A stretch of DNA of 64,000 bases from Micrococcus sp. (GTDB lineage Bacteria; Actinomycetota; Actinomycetes; Actinomycetales; Micrococcaceae), in NCBI GenBank assembly GCA_029961105.1, contig JASBVO010000009.1, forward strand, positions 1-64,000. The letters are read 5' to 3'. Both the position numbers and the translations under genes were made by a program. The notes beneath the pieces were generated by a model. The model worked only from the letters and a program-made list of their open reading frames with translations. It had not been told where the DNA came from and made no database searches. Positions within the stretch are counted from its first letter, which is position 1. The number at the start of each line of letters is the position of its first letter. Positions 36,049 through 45,392 of the stretch are shown here, one piece after another.

Positions 36049-36596
36049 TTTGCCGTCGATTCTACGCCACGCCCGGCGGCCCGTGGCTCCCCGTCCGGCT
36101 CCTGGCCGGGACCGGAGTCGGCGTACTCCAGGACGGCAGTGCTCACCCCGGCGATCACGGCGAGGGTGACGCGCGGACGCCTGGCACCGAGCCGGGCCAC
36201 GGCCTTCTCGGAGAGCTCGTCCGTGACGGAGCTCAGCCACAGCACCCCGGCCGTGACGACGCCCGCCGCCACGCCGGTCAGCACCGGCGCACCCAGTCGC
36301 CGCACCACGCGTACCTCGGGCGGCGGCCCTCCCTGGACGGCCGCCTCCCGCTCGGCCTGGTCCCGCACCAGCTCGACACCTGCCGTGGCCACCACCGCGC
36401 CGGCGATCCCGCCGACGGTCATCAGCGGCCGGCGCGGAATCCGCCAGAACGGGATGAGGGTCCCGGCCCCGGTCAGCACCCCCATCGCCAGGGCCCGCTG
36501 CAGCCGCGGCGTGGTCCGGTGCCGGCCCTGCTCCGGGCCCTCAGCGCTCGCCCCGGGCCTCACGGAACCCGCGACGCGTCCTGCCGCGTGCGTCAT
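36042..36596 (-). CDS. Hypothetical membrane protein (4 helices)
   Basis: A 184-residue protein with about four hydrophobic stretches (roughly 35-52, 58-78, 100-125, 142-160), a basic N-terminus and a polar tail. I recognise no family. It follows the SDR gene by seven bases, so the two are probably one operon. Its last codons overlap the promoter (TAGAAT) and first bases of the ileS leader, so the ileS transcript starts at the 3' end of this gene. Confidence 0.7.
   Translation of the reverse strand: MTHAAGRVAGSVRPGASAEGPEQGRHRTTPRLQRALAMGVLTGAGTLIPFWRIPRRPLMTVGGIAGAVVATAGVELVRDQAEREAAVQGGPPPEVRVVRRLGAPVLTGVAAGVVTAGVLWLSSVTDELSEKAVARLGARRPRVTLAVIAGVSTAVLEYADSGPGQEPDGEPRAAGRGVESTAKH
36059..36064 (-). 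promoter_or_regulatory. -10 element of the ileS leader promoter
   Basis: TAGAAT on the minus strand lies inside the last codons of the upstream membrane protein gene. Initiation would fall near 36050, just before the T-box Stem I. No good -35 is visible. Confidence 0.45.
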
Positions 36597-36603
36597 GGCG
36601 TCC

Positions 36604-37401
36604 TCACCTCCTGATCAGCTTGAACTGGGCGGCCTGGGCCACCGGGCGCATCACGACCTGGTCCAGGTTCACGTGGTGCGGCACGGACACCGCGTAGGCG
36701 CAGACGTCCGCCACGTCCTCGGCGGTCAGGGGCTCGGCCACGCCGGCGTAGACGCTGTCCGCGGCCGCCTGGTCACCGCGCAGCCGGTTCCGGGTGAACT
36801 CCTCGGTGTGCACCATCCCGGGAAGCACCTCCACCACGCGCACGTTGTGGTCGGCCTCCTCCAGGCGCAGCGCCCCGACGAGTCCGTGCTGGGCCATCTT
36901 GGCCGCGTTGTAGCCACCGCCGCCCTCGTAGCTGGCCAGCGCCGCCGTCGAGGTCAGGACCAGGACGGTGCCGCGCCCGGTCTCTCGGAGCATCGGCAGG
37001 AACGCCTGCACGGTGTTCAGGGTGCCCTGGAGGTTGACCCGGTACATCCAGTCCCAGTCCTCCGGCCCGCCGTCGGCCACGCGGTCCGTGCCGAGTGCAC
37101 CGCCGGCGATACACAGCACCGTGTCCGCTCCGCCGTGCTCCGCGACCTGGTCCCGCACCCGGGCCATCTCCTCCGCCGAGGTGACGTCGGCCGGCAGGGC
37201 CACGATGCGTCCGGGAACCTCGGCGGCTTCCTCGCCGAGCTCCCGCAGCCGGGCGGCGCGGCGGGCGACGGCGAACACCGTCCACCCCTCGGCGGCCAGC
37301 CGCAGGGCCGTGGCCCGGCCGATCCCGGAGGACGCCCCGGTCACGACGGCGGCGCGGCGGGCGGTGATCTCGGGCTGCGGTGTGTTCTGCGTCTCGGTCA
37401 T
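36604..37401 (-). CDS. Short-chain dehydrogenase/reductase
   Basis: A 265-residue classical SDR. The cofactor loop is TGASSGIG (near residue 22), the NNAG equivalent is CIAGG, and the catalytic triad is Ser in LVLTSTAAL with YNAAK. Basic residues in VARRAARL after the second strand suggest NADP(H) preference. Substrate unknown. The ATG at 37401 has no Shine-Dalgarno; TACAGT 7-12 bases upstream could be a -10 giving a leaderless mRNA. It heads a probable two-gene operon with the downstream membrane protein. Confidence 0.92.
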   Translation of the reverse strand: MTETQNTPQPEITARRAAVVTGASSGIGRATALRLAAEGWTVFAVARRAARLRELGEEAAEVPGRIVALPADVTSAEEMARVRDQVAEHGGADTVLCIAGGALGTDRVADGGPEDWDWMYRVNLQGTLNTVQAFLPMLRETGRGTVLVLTSTAALASYEGGGGYNAAKMAQHGLVGALRLEEADHNVRVVEVLPGMVHTEEFTRNRLRGDQAAADSVYAGVAEPLTAEDVADVCAYAVSVPHHVNLDQVVMRPVAQAAQFKLIRR

Positions 37402-37620
37402 GGCACCACTGTAGGGGTCCCGCCCGCTGGCGCGCGGAGGGCTCCTGTGCCCTGTCCGTGCGCGACCATGGCGCGTCCGCAGGTGCACATGGCGCCTCCG
37501 CGCTCCATCCACCTCCCGTCCGTGCTCGGAGGACTCGTCCCCCTGCGTGCCGCACCGGACCGGTCCTCTCGATGCTGACGGGAGCCGGCCGCGGCGCCGG
37601 CGCCGTCCACCTACCGCCGC

Positions 37621-38031
37621 CTACCGCGAGCGGTACACGTCCTCGAGGACGTCCCGCAGGACCAGCGCCTGGTTGTGCGCCTCGTCCCTCGCCGCGTACA
37701 GCAGCACGAGGTCCTTCTTGCGGGAGCCCTGCCAGCGCGCCAGGAGGGCATCGACGGCGGGCCGGCCGCCGTCCTCGGAGTGCTCCGGGTCCCCCGCGGC
37801 ACGCAGCTCCGCCTCGTACCGCTCGGTGAACTCGCCGAAGCGCTCGGGGCGGTGGTTGAACGCCTTGCGGGTCTCGACGGAGGGGGCCACGGCCTTGCAC
37901 CACTCATCCAGCTCGAGGCCGGCCCTCGCCACCCCGCGGGGCCAGATCCGGTCCACGAGGACGCGGTAGCCGCCGTCGGGGCCGTCGTAGACCCGCCGGA
38001 CGCGGATCGAGGCAATCGATGGATCGGCCAT
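37621..38031 (-). CDS. DUF488-family protein
   Basis: A 136-residue DUF488 protein. Family features are RVRRVYDGPDGGYRVLVDRIWPRG near the start (quoted across two blocks; residues about 10-34), LDEWCKAVAPS, WRFGEFTERYEAEL-like FGEFTERYEAEL and the final LVLLYAARDEAHNQALVL. DUF488 proteins often contain a conserved Cys/Arg environment and are linked to stress or DNA-damage contexts, but their function is unsettled. The ATG at 38031 begins at the family N-terminus. Divergent from valS. Confidence 0.9.
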   Translation of the reverse strand: MADPSIASIRVRRVYDGPDGGYRVLVDRIWPRGVARAGLELDEWCKAVAPSVETRKAFNHRPERFGEFTERYEAELRAAGDPEHSEDGGRPAVDALLARWQGSRKKDLVLLYAARDEAHNQALVLRDVLEDVYRSR

Positions 38032-38150
38032 GCCAGCCACCGTAGTCCCCGGAGAACCGGACGGGCCGGGGCTGGTCGTCTCCGGGTCGGATGAGCCGCG
38101 GGAAGGGGACGATGCGGGACGGACCCCGACGACATGGGACAATCGAGGAC

Positions 38151-40811
38151 ATGGCTGAACAGACCCCGGGCACAGACACGCCCGTTTCCCCGACCCCTGC
38201 CGTGACCGTCCCGGACAAGCCGGCCCTCGAGGGCCTGGAGGACAAGCTCTCGGCCCGCTGGCGCACAGAGGGCACCTACGCCTTCAACGAGGACACCGTC
38301 CGGGGTGAGGTCTACTCGATCGACACCCCCCCGCCGACCGCCTCCGGCTCGCTGCACGTGGGCCACATGTTCTCCTACACGCAGACCGACGTGCTGGCCC
38401 GCTACCAGCGGATGACCGGCAAGAACGTGTTCTACCCGATGGGCTGGGACGACAACGGCCTGCCCACCGAGCGCCGCGTGCAGAACTACTACGGAGTGCG
38501 CTGCGATCCGACGAAGCCCTACGTCGAGGGCTACCGGCCGCCGGAGAAGCCGGCGAAGAACCAGCGGGACTGGGACGTGGTCTCCCGCAAGAACTTCATC
38601 GAGCTGTGCGAGGAACTGGCCGTCGAGGACGAGAAGGTCTTCGAGGGCCTGTTCACCCGGCTCGGGCTCTCCGTGGACTGGTCCCTGACCTACCGCACGA
38701 TCGACGACACCTCCCGGTCCGTGTCCCAGCGCGCCTTCCTGCAGAACCTCGCCGACGGCGACGCCTACCTGGCCGAGGCCCCCACCCTGTGGGACGTCAC
38801 CTTCCGCACCGCGGTGGCCCAGGCCGAACTCGAGGACCGTGAGGTCCCCGGCGCCTACCACCGGTACCCGTTCACCACCGAGTCCGGGGAGAAGGTCTAC
38901 ATCGAGACCACCCGGCCCGAGCTGCTGCCGGCCTGCACCGCCCTGGTGGCCCATCCCGACGACGAGCGGTACCAGCCCTTGTTCGGCACCTTCGTCACCT
39001 CTCCCCTGTTCGAGGTGCCCGTGGAGGTGAAGGCCCACCCACTGGCCCAGCCGGACAAGGGCTCCGGCATCGCCATGGTCTGCACCTTCGGCGACCTCAC
39101 CGACGTCACCTGGTGGCGGGAGCTGCAGCTGCCCACTCGCACCGTGGTCGGCCGGGACGGCCGCTTCCATGCCGAGACCCCCGAGTGGATCACCACGGAG
39201 TCCGGCCGCGAGCACTACGCCGCCCTGGCGGGCAAGACCGTGTTCTCCGCCAAGGAGGCCGTGGTCGCCGCCCTGACCGAGGCCGGGCTGATGGACGGCG
39301 AGCCGAAGAAGATCATGCACGCCGTGAACTTCTACGAGAAGGGCGACAAGCCCCTCGAGGTCATCTCCTCCCGCCAGTGGTACATCCGCAACGGTGGGCG
39401 CGACGCGGACCGGCGCGAGAAGCTGGTGTCCCGCGGCCGGTCCCTGAACTGGCACCCGGAGCACATGCGGCACCGCTACGAGAACTGGGTGGAGGGGCTC
39501 AACGGTGACTGGCTGATCTCCCGCCAGCGCTTCTTCGGGGTCCCGATCCCGGTCTGGTACCCGCTGGACGCCCAGGGTGAGCCCGACTACGACCACCCGA
39601 TCCTGCCGTCCGTCGACCAGCTGCCGGTGGACCCGGTGGCCGAGCCCGCCCCCGGCTACGAGGAGTCCCAGCGCGGCGTGCCCGGCGGCTTCACCGGTGA
39701 TCCGGACGTGCTCGACACCTGGGCTACCTCCTCGCTGACCCCGCAGATCGTGGGCAAGTGGGGCCGGGACGAGGCCTTCTTCGACAAGGTCTTCCCCTTC
39801 GACCTGCGCCCCCAGGGCCACGACATCATCCGGACCTGGCTGTTCTCCACCGTGGTGCGCGCCGATGCGCTGAACGGCTCGGTGCCGTGGCACCACACCG
39901 CCCTGTCCGGCTGGATCCTGGACCCGGACCGGAAGAAGATGTCCAAGTCCAAGGGCAATGTGGTGGTCCCGACCGACGTGCTGGACGAGTTCGGCTCCGA
40001 TGCCGTGCGGTACTGGGCCGCCTCGGCCAAGCTCGGCGCGGACACCGCCTACGAGGTCGCCCAGATGAAGATCGGGCGCCGGCTGGCCATCAAGCTGCTG
40101 AACGCCTCCAAGTTCGCCCTGAACCTGGGCGCCACCGAGCGGGACGTGGTCGCCCGGGCGGAGGCGGCCGGGGTCATCACCAATCCACTGGACCGCTCCC
40201 TGATGGTCCGTCTCTACGACACGGTGGCCCAGGCGACCCGCGCCTTCGAGTCCTACGACTACGCCCGGGCGTTGAACCTGACCGAGTCCTTCTTCTGGCA
40301 GTTCACGGACGACTACGTGGAACTCATCAAGGACCGTGCCTACGGCGGCCACGGCGAGGCCGAGCAGGCCTCCGTGCGGGCCACCCTGGCCACCACGCTG
40401 GACGCGCTGCTGCGCCTGCTCGCCCCGTTCCAGCCCTTCGCCACCGACGAGGTCTGGAGCTGGTGGCGCACCGGGTCAGTGCACCGCGCCCCGTGGCCGG
40501 GCCTGCCCGCCGAGATCGCGGGCATCGAGGCGGCCGCCACCGGAGCCACCGCCGACGTGCTCACGACGGTCGCCCTGGCCCTCGGTGGCATCCGGAAGGC
40601 CAAGTCCGAGGCCAAGGTGAAGCAGCGCACCGAGGTGCTCTCCGCCGTCGTGACCGCCCCGGAGAACCGCCTCAACTCGCTGCGCGGCGGGCTGGCGGAC
40701 CTCAAGGCCGCCGGGAACGTGCAGGAACTGACCCTCACGGCCGGCACCCCGGCGGACGACGCGGAGATCTCGGTGTCCGCGGTGGAGCTCGCGGCCGCCG
40801 TGGAGGCCTGA
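38151..40811 (+). CDS. valS: Valyl-tRNA synthetase
   Basis: An 886-residue class I synthetase. The HIGH-type motif is SGSLHVGHMFSYTQTD and the KMSKS loop is KKMSKSKGNVV; an editing domain lies at about 200-360 and the anticodon-binding domain after about 590. It is of the shorter actinobacterial type. The ATG at 38151 begins MAEQTPGTD, with GAGGA 5 bases upstream. A 13-bp terminator-like hairpin follows. Charges tRNA-Val and edits threonine-type errors. Confidence 0.97.
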   Translation: MAEQTPGTDTPVSPTPAVTVPDKPALEGLEDKLSARWRTEGTYAFNEDTVRGEVYSIDTPPPTASGSLHVGHMFSYTQTDVLARYQRMTGKNVFYPMGWDDNGLPTERRVQNYYGVRCDPTKPYVEGYRPPEKPAKNQRDWDVVSRKNFIELCEELAVEDEKVFEGLFTRLGLSVDWSLTYRTIDDTSRSVSQRAFLQNLADGDAYLAEAPTLWDVTFRTAVAQAELEDREVPGAYHRYPFTTESGEKVYIETTRPELLPACTALVAHPDDERYQPLFGTFVTSPLFEVPVEVKAHPLAQPDKGSGIAMVCTFGDLTDVTWWRELQLPTRTVVGRDGRFHAETPEWITTESGREHYAALAGKTVFSAKEAVVAALTEAGLMDGEPKKIMHAVNFYEKGDKPLEVISSRQWYIRNGGRDADRREKLVSRGRSLNWHPEHMRHRYENWVEGLNGDWLISRQRFFGVPIPVWYPLDAQGEPDYDHPILPSVDQLPVDPVAEPAPGYEESQRGVPGGFTGDPDVLDTWATSSLTPQIVGKWGRDEAFFDKVFPFDLRPQGHDIIRTWLFSTVVRADALNGSVPWHHTALSGWILDPDRKKMSKSKGNVVVPTDVLDEFGSDAVRYWAASAKLGADTAYEVAQMKIGRRLAIKLLNASKFALNLGATERDVVARAEAAGVITNPLDRSLMVRLYDTVAQATRAFESYDYARALNLTESFFWQFTDDYVELIKDRAYGGHGEAEQASVRATLATTLDALLRLLAPFQPFATDEVWSWWRTGSVHRAPWPGLPAEIAGIEAAATGATADVLTTVALALGGIRKAKSEAKVKQRTEVLSAVVTAPENRLNSLRGGLADLKAAGNVQELTLTAGTPADDAEISVSAVELAAAVEA

Positions 40812-40815
40812 TCCC

Positions 40816-40851
40816 GGCCTGCCGGAGGCCCGCCAGGCCCTCCGGCAGGCC
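40816..40851 (+). terminator. Terminator of valS
   Basis: A perfect 13-bp stem (40816-40828 with 40839-40851) and 10-base loop lie five bases after the valS stop codon. No T-tract follows. Confidence 0.65.
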
Positions 40852-40879
40852 CGGCACCCCCGTGCAGTGGCGCGGACGA

Positions 40880-40923
40880 CACCGTGACCGATGCGACACG
40901 TTGCCGTCACATCGGGCACGGTG
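40880..40923. other. Long symmetric hairpin between valS and the response regulator gene
   Basis: Arms pair as CACCGTG/CACGGTG (7 bp), CCGATG/CATCGG (6 bp) and GAC/GTC (3 bp), separated by two single symmetric mismatches, around an 8-base loop. It may be a second valS terminator or an operator for the downstream regulator; the sequence does not decide. Confidence 0.55.
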
Positions 40924-41046
40924 TCGAGGCTCCATGTCAATCCGTGGTTGGATGAGCTGGTTATAGATGGATGTGGTGTATCCCCCACCACCCCGTCTTC
41001 CCCCGCGTGATCTCCGCACGATTGTTGACGGGAGTTGGACTGTCTC

Positions 41047-42141
41047 ATGGAAACCCTGTCCGCCCGGACCGCCCTGGTGGTCGAGGACGACGATGACATA
41101 CGCGACCTCCTGGTACGCACCCTCGAACGGGACGGCTTCGCCGTCTCGGGTGCACCCAGCGGGGTGGCGGCCATAGAACTGGCCCGGACCATCCATCCGG
41201 AACTGGTCACGCTGGACGTGAACCTGCCCGGGATGAGCGGTCTGGAGGTGTGCCGCCGGCTCCGGGAACACTCCAGCGCCTACGTGATCATGATCTCCGC
41301 CCGCTCCGCCGAGGACGACAGGCTCGCGGGGCTGGACGCCGGAGCCGATGACTACCTCAGCAAGCCCTTCAGTCCGCGGGAACTCCGCGCGCGGGTGGCG
41401 GCACTGTTCCGCCGGCCCCGCAGTCCCATCCAGGAGAAGTCGGAGCTGGAGCGGGCGATGGAGGTCCAGCGCGGACTGCTGCCGGAGACTCCCCCGTCCC
41501 TGCCCGGCTACGAGGTCGCCGCGTGCTTCCGCCCGTCCCGGCTGGTCGGCGGGGACCTCTACGACTGGAACGTCGAGTCCGGTCAGCTTCACCTCACACT
41601 GGCGGACGCCATGGGCAAGGGCATGGGCGCGGCGATGATCGCCGCGGCCGTTCGCTCGGCCTTCCGGTCGGTGACGGCGATGCCCGGACTGACCATGGCG
41701 TTCAACCACGCGGCTCAGTCCCTGACGAGCTCACTGGAGAGCTCCGGGTCCTATGCCACGGTGTGCACCATCCGGATGAACCCCGCCAGCGGGCGGTTCT
41801 CCTATGTGGACGCCGGCCACGGCATCGCCGCCGTGGTGCCGGCCGACGCCGGCGCGCCTCGCCGGCTCGAGCCGTGCGGTCCCCCGGTGGGCCTGTGGGG
41901 TGAGAACCAGTGGGAGAGCCAGCGGGAGGACCTCTTGCCCGGGGAGAGCCTGGTCCTGGTCAGCGACGGCGTGCTGGATGCCGTGGGCGACCTGGACGGG
42001 ACGATGGCCGCGATGGCCGAGATCGTCCGGGCCGGCGGCAGCGCCCAGGAGGCGGCGGACGCGCTGGCGGCCCTGACCGAGGGCGACCCCGGCCACGACG
42101 ACGTCACCGCGGTGGTCGTGCGCCGGCTCCCCGCCTCCTGA
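41047..42141 (+). CDS. Response regulator fused to SpoIIE/RsbU-type PP2C phosphatase
   Basis: A 364-residue protein. A receiver domain (about 8-122) has the acidic pocket VVEDDDD, phospho-Asp D57 in LVTLDVNLPG, and K in YLSKPFSP. A coiled linker (about 135-150) leads to a PP2C domain (about 160-364) with metal-ligand motifs VGGDLYDW, GMGAAMIA and GHDDVTAVV. This is the design of RsbU/Rv-type phosphatases that dephosphorylate STAS antagonists when the receiver is phosphorylated. It precedes a STAS protein and an anti-sigma kinase, its likely partners. ATG 41047 is chosen; GGGAG is 13 bases upstream, so spacing is loose. Confidence 0.94.
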   Translation: METLSARTALVVEDDDDIRDLLVRTLERDGFAVSGAPSGVAAIELARTIHPELVTLDVNLPGMSGLEVCRRLREHSSAYVIMISARSAEDDRLAGLDAGADDYLSKPFSPRELRARVAALFRRPRSPIQEKSELERAMEVQRGLLPETPPSLPGYEVAACFRPSRLVGGDLYDWNVESGQLHLTLADAMGKGMGAAMIAAAVRSAFRSVTAMPGLTMAFNHAAQSLTSSLESSGSYATVCTIRMNPASGRFSYVDAGHGIAAVVPADAGAPRRLEPCGPPVGLWGENQWESQREDLLPGESLVLVSDGVLDAVGDLDGTMAAMAEIVRAGGSAQEAADALAALTEGDPGHDDVTAVVVRRLPAS

Positions 42142-42146
42142 GCGAA

Positions 42147-42168
42147 CCGGCCGGCCGCAGCCGGCCGG
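42147..42168 (+). terminator. Hairpin after the PP2C gene
   Basis: A perfect 9-bp GGCC-rich stem with a 4-base loop (CCGGCCGGC / GCCGGCCGG) begins five bases after the stop codon. It suggests the STAS-kinase pair can be transcribed separately. Confidence 0.55.
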
Positions 42169-42330
42169 CCCTCATGCGGCGCGTCGGAGACCTGCTGTGG
42201 CAAACCGGACCCCGGACGACGATACTGTGCATAGGGGCCCTGACTAGGCCGTCCGTGCCCAGGCCGATGGTTGCTGACCTGCCGCACCGCCCGAACACAG
42301 TACTCATGCAGGACGAGAGGACCACAGCTG

Positions 42331-42663
42331 ATGCAGATCGACGTCGAGCGACATGACACCTACTCGGAGGTGAGCAGTCAGGGGCGGCTGAACATGGTTG
42401 CCGCGCCGAAGCTCAAGGAGGCGATCTCCAGCGAGATCGGCACCGGTGCCAAGCGGATCGTCGTGAACCTGGGCAAGACCGAGTTCATGGACTCCTCCGG
42501 CCTGGGCGCGCTCATCAGCTGCCTCAAGCTCGCCCGGCAGGCCGGCGGGGACCTGCGCATCGCCAATGTCCCCCAGCAGGTGCTCATGGTCCTCCAGCTG
42601 ACCAGCATGGACCGTGTCCTGACCCCGTACCCCGACGCGGCGTCGGCCTTCGACCGTGCCTGA
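42331..42663 (+). CDS. STAS-domain anti-sigma factor antagonist
   Basis: A 110-residue SpoIIAA/RsbV-like protein. The phosphorylatable serine lies in FMDSSGLGALI (S55 or S56) at the start of the key helix. Dephosphorylated antagonists bind the anti-sigma kinase and free the sigma factor. The ATG has GAGAGG ten bases upstream. The stop overlaps the kinase gene's GTG start by eight bases, so the two are coupled. Confidence 0.95.
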   Translation: MQIDVERHDTYSEVSSQGRLNMVAAPKLKEAISSEIGTGAKRIVVNLGKTEFMDSSGLGALISCLKLARQAGGDLRIANVPQQVLMVLQLTSMDRVLTPYPDAASAFDRA

Positions 42664-43108
42664 GCCGGTCTCGGTCTGTGCCGTCCGACTGCCCGCTGAG
42701 CCGACGACGGTGGACTACGTGCACAACCAACTCGAACGACTGTGGCTCGCTGCAGACCACGTCCCCCTGCCCGACCGCATGGCCTTCGACCTCGCCGTCA
42801 TCGAGACGGTGAGCAACACGGTCCGCCATGGCGTGGGCGATCCGGGTCCGGTCGAGGTCGGCATCGACCTGACGGCGACCCCGATCGAGCTCCTGGCCAC
42901 CATCACCGAATACGGAGCGGCAGAACCCCGGGTGGACGCGGCAGCCTACCGGGACAGCATGGATGAGGTATTGGACGACGCGCAGCAGGTCCTGGCCGAG
43001 TCCGGACGCGGCCTGGCTATGATCCAGACGCTGGTCTCGCTGGGATTCGAGCGGGAAGGCACCACGAACGTCTGGCGCCTGCGCCGCCGCACCAGCGTGC
43101 CGGTCTAA
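42656..43108 (+). CDS. RsbW/SpoIIAB-type anti-sigma serine kinase
   Basis: A 150-residue GHKL ATPase. The N-box is DLAVIETVSNTVRHG and the G-type region is SGRGLAMIQTLV; the ATP lid is short, as in anti-sigma kinases. It would bind a sigma factor and phosphorylate the STAS antagonist. The GTG start lies inside the STAS gene. No sigma factor gene is adjacent, so the controlled sigma factor must be encoded elsewhere. Confidence 0.93.
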   Translation: MPEPVSVCAVRLPAEPTTVDYVHNQLERLWLAADHVPLPDRMAFDLAVIETVSNTVRHGVGDPGPVEVGIDLTATPIELLATITEYGAAEPRVDAAAYRDSMDEVLDDAQQVLAESGRGLAMIQTLVSLGFEREGTTNVWRLRRRTSVPV

Positions 43109-43112
43109 CCCG

Positions 43113-43140
43113 GCGGACGCCCCACCCTGCCGCCGTCCGC
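43113..43140. terminator. Hairpin between convergent anti-sigma kinase and nitroreductase genes
   Basis: A 7-bp stem (GCGGACG, 43113-43119, with CGTCCGC, 43134-43140) and 14-base loop lie between the two stop codons and could serve both strands. Confidence 0.4.
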
Positions 43141-43182
43141 ACCAGCGGCCGTGGGGCTGGCGGCTCCGCCGGCAGACCGTCC

Positions 43183-43848
43183 TCAGTCGAACTGGGGCCT
43201 GGTGGTGCGGGAGCGCTTGATCTCGTAGAAGTAGGGGAACTCGGCCAGGGCCACCGCGCCGTCGAAGATCCGGCCGGCCTCCTCGCCACGGGGGATGCGG
43301 GTCATCACGGGACCGAAGAAGGCCGTGCCGTTGAAGGCGACCACCGGGGTGCCGACCTCGTCACCGACCTGGTCGATGGCTCCCTGGTGCGAGTCGCGCA
43401 TCTTCTCGTCCAGCGCGTCCGTCTTCGCGGCTTCGAGGATCTCAGCCTCCAGGCCCAGCTCCTCCAGCGCAGCGGCGATCACGGCCTCGTAGTCCTTGTT
43501 GCCCTCGTTGTGGATCCGGGTCCCGACGGCAGTGTAGAACTCGCCAAGGACCTCGTCCCCGTGGCGGTCCCACACCTGGGTGGCGGCACGGGCCGGCAGC
43601 CAGGCCCTCTTCATCGCCTCCAGGTACCCCGGGTCCAGGTCACGCCCCTCGTTGAGCACGGACAGGGACATGACGCGCCAGCGGACGGTGATCGGACGGA
43701 CCTTCTCCACCTCGTGCATCCAGCGTGAGGTGATCCACGCGAAGGGGCAGGTGCAGTCGAACCAGAAGTCGACAGTCTGGACATCGGCGGTCGTCCCGTC
43801 GAGGTCCTCGGTGCGCGGCTCGGTCGTCAGGTCAGTCACTGTGCTCAT
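43183..43848 (-). CDS. Mycothiol-dependent nitroreductase Rv2466c-family (DsbA-like) protein
   Basis: A 221-residue thioredoxin-fold protein with a helical insertion. The active-site region is [20 protein letters not shown] (short quote), where the second Cys heads a C-P-F-A motif as in the single-Cys Rv2466c type. The cis-Pro loop is [10 protein letters not shown]. In mycobacteria the homologue reduces nitro-compounds with mycothiol and responds to redox stress; the same is inferred here. Located between the partner-switching genes and clpX, convergent with the former. Confidence 0.9.
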   Translation of the reverse strand: MSTVTDLTTEPRTEDLDGTTADVQTVDFWFDCTCPFAWITSRWMHEVEKVRPITVRWRVMSLSVLNEGRDLDPGYLEAMKRAWLPARAATQVWDRHGDEVLGEFYTAVGTRIHNEGNKDYEAVIAAALEELGLEAEILEAAKTDALDEKMRDSHQGAIDQVGDEVGTPVVAFNGTAFFGPVMTRIPRGEEAGRIFDGAVALAEFPYFYEIKRSRTTRPQFD

Positions 43849-43905
43849 CTCCTCGCCGTCAGACCACGGCGATCGCTTCTGGGGTCCTTCACGCGCAACC
43901 GTATC

Positions 43906-45207
43906 TCAGGCGGACTTATTCCGGCGCTTGCGCTGGACTTCCTGCGAGATCAGGGTCGGCTCCGCGCCCTCGCGGACCACGTCACCGGTGATGACGACGG
44001 TGGCGATGTCCTGGCGGGAGGGCAGGTCGAACATGACGGGCTTGAGGACCTCCTCCATGATGGAGCGCAGCCCACGGGCCCCGGTCCCCCGGTCCTCGGC
44101 CCGGTCCACCACCGCGTCGAGGGCGTCCTGGTCGAACTGCAGTTCCACGCCGTCCATGAGGAACATCTTCTGGTATTGCTTCAGCAACGCGTTCTTCGGC
44201 TGGGTGAGGATGCTGACCAGCTGGGCGTGGTCCAGGTTGTCCACCGTGGTGATGACGGGAAGCCGCCCGATGAACTCCGGGATCAGGCCGAACTTCAGCA
44301 GGTCCTCGGGGCGCACGTCCGCGTAGGACACGTCCCGCTTGCCGATGGTGTTCAGCGGGGCACCGAAGCCGATGCCCTTGCTGCCGGCGCGGGAGGCGAT
44401 GATGTCGTCCAGCCCGGCGAACGCACCGGCCACGATGAACAGCACGTTCGAGGTGTCGATCTGGAGGAATTCCTGATGGGGGTGCTTGCGGCCACCCTGC
44501 GGCGGGACGGCGGCGGTGGTGCCCTCGAGGATCTTCAGCAGGGCCTGCTGGACGCCCTCGCCGGAGACGTCCCGGGTGATGGAGGGGTTCTCCGACTTGC
44601 GGGCGATCTTGTCGATCTCGTCGATGTAGATGATGCCCTGCTCGGCCTTCTTGACGTCGTAGTCGGCGGCCTGGATGAGCTTGAGCAGGATGTTCTCCAC
44701 GTCCTCGCCCACGTATCCGGCCTCCGTGAGGGAGGTCGCGTCCGCGACGGCGAAGGGGACGTTGAGCTTGCGGGCGAGGGTCTGGGCGAGGTACGTCTTG
44801 CCGGACCCGGTGGGCCCGACGAGCAGGATGTTGGACTTGCCGACCTCGACGTCGGCCAGGTCCGAGTCCTCACCGTGACGGTCCAGCAGGGAGTTCTCCT
44901 TGGGCTGCTGGCCGGTGCGGATCCGCTTGTAGTGGTTGTAGACGGCGACGGCGAGGGATCTCTTGGCCTCCGTCTGGCCGATCACGTACTCCTCGAGGAA
45001 GTCGTAGATCTCCCGCGGCTTGGGCAGCTCCACCTCAGCGGTCTCGGCGACCTCGGAGAGCTCCTCCTCGATGATCTCGTTGCACAGCTCGATGCACTCG
45101 TCGCAAATGTAGACACCGGGGCCGGCGATCAGTTTCCTGACCTGCTTCTGGCTCTTTCCACAGAATGAGCACTTGAGCAGGTCAGCGCTCTCGCCGATGC
45201 GGGCCAT
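43906..45207 (-). CDS. clpX: ATP-dependent protease ATPase subunit ClpX
   Basis: A 433-residue AAA+ unfoldase that feeds substrates to ClpP. The N-terminal zinc finger is formed by C13, C16, C35 and C38; Walker A is GPTGSGKT (about 129-136), Walker [12 protein letters not shown], the pore loop YVGED, and the ClpP-binding loop IGF (KGIGFGAP). The start is ATG 45207 with CGAGGAG upstream. It follows clpP1-clpP2 but is separated by a strong terminator, so it has its own promoter. Confidence 0.98.
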   Translation of the reverse strand: MARIGESADLLKCSFCGKSQKQVRKLIAGPGVYICDECIELCNEIIEEELSEVAETAEVELPKPREIYDFLEEYVIGQTEAKRSLAVAVYNHYKRIRTGQQPKENSLLDRHGEDSDLADVEVGKSNILLVGPTGSGKTYLAQTLARKLNVPFAVADATSLTEAGYVGEDVENILLKLIQAADYDVKKAEQGIIYIDEIDKIARKSENPSITRDVSGEGVQQALLKILEGTTAAVPPQGGRKHPHQEFLQIDTSNVLFIVAGAFAGLDDIIASRAGSKGIGFGAPLNTIGKRDVSYADVRPEDLLKFGLIPEFIGRLPVITTVDNLDHAQLVSILTQPKNALLKQYQKMFLMDGVELQFDQDALDAVVDRAEDRGTGARGLRSIMEEVLKPVMFDLPSRQDIATVVITGDVVREGAEPTLISQEVQRKRRNKSA

Positions 45208-45303
45208 GCGGGGTTCTCCTCGATAGGGGGTGGGATCCTGACCGGATCCCGGGGTACTGCCATTACAGCTTAGGGGGTGGACGCACTAAGCCGGTGGATT
45301 GCA

Positions 45304-45353
45304 ACGGCGGCCCGCACCCTGGTCCGAGGACGCTTCAAGGTGCGGGCCGCCGT
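45304..45353 (-). terminator. Terminator of the clpP1-clpP2 operon
   Basis: Perfect 15-bp arms (45304-45318 with 45339-45353) enclose a 20-base loop that can itself form a small GTCC/GGAC hairpin. It begins 40 bases after the clpP2 stop codon. Confidence 0.75.
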
Positions 45354-45392
45354 CGGGATCCGGCGCGGGGCCGGACCGGAGCGTTCCCGCCA

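Noticed and set aside
32420-36169. 1249-codon open frame opposite ileS
   Set aside because: Longer than the real gene in length but low-complexity, and it also crosses the T-box leader; the opposite strand encodes a complete synthetase.
37611-40352. 913-codon open frame opposite valS
   Set aside because: Antisense shadow running on into the DUF488 region; no recognisable motif.
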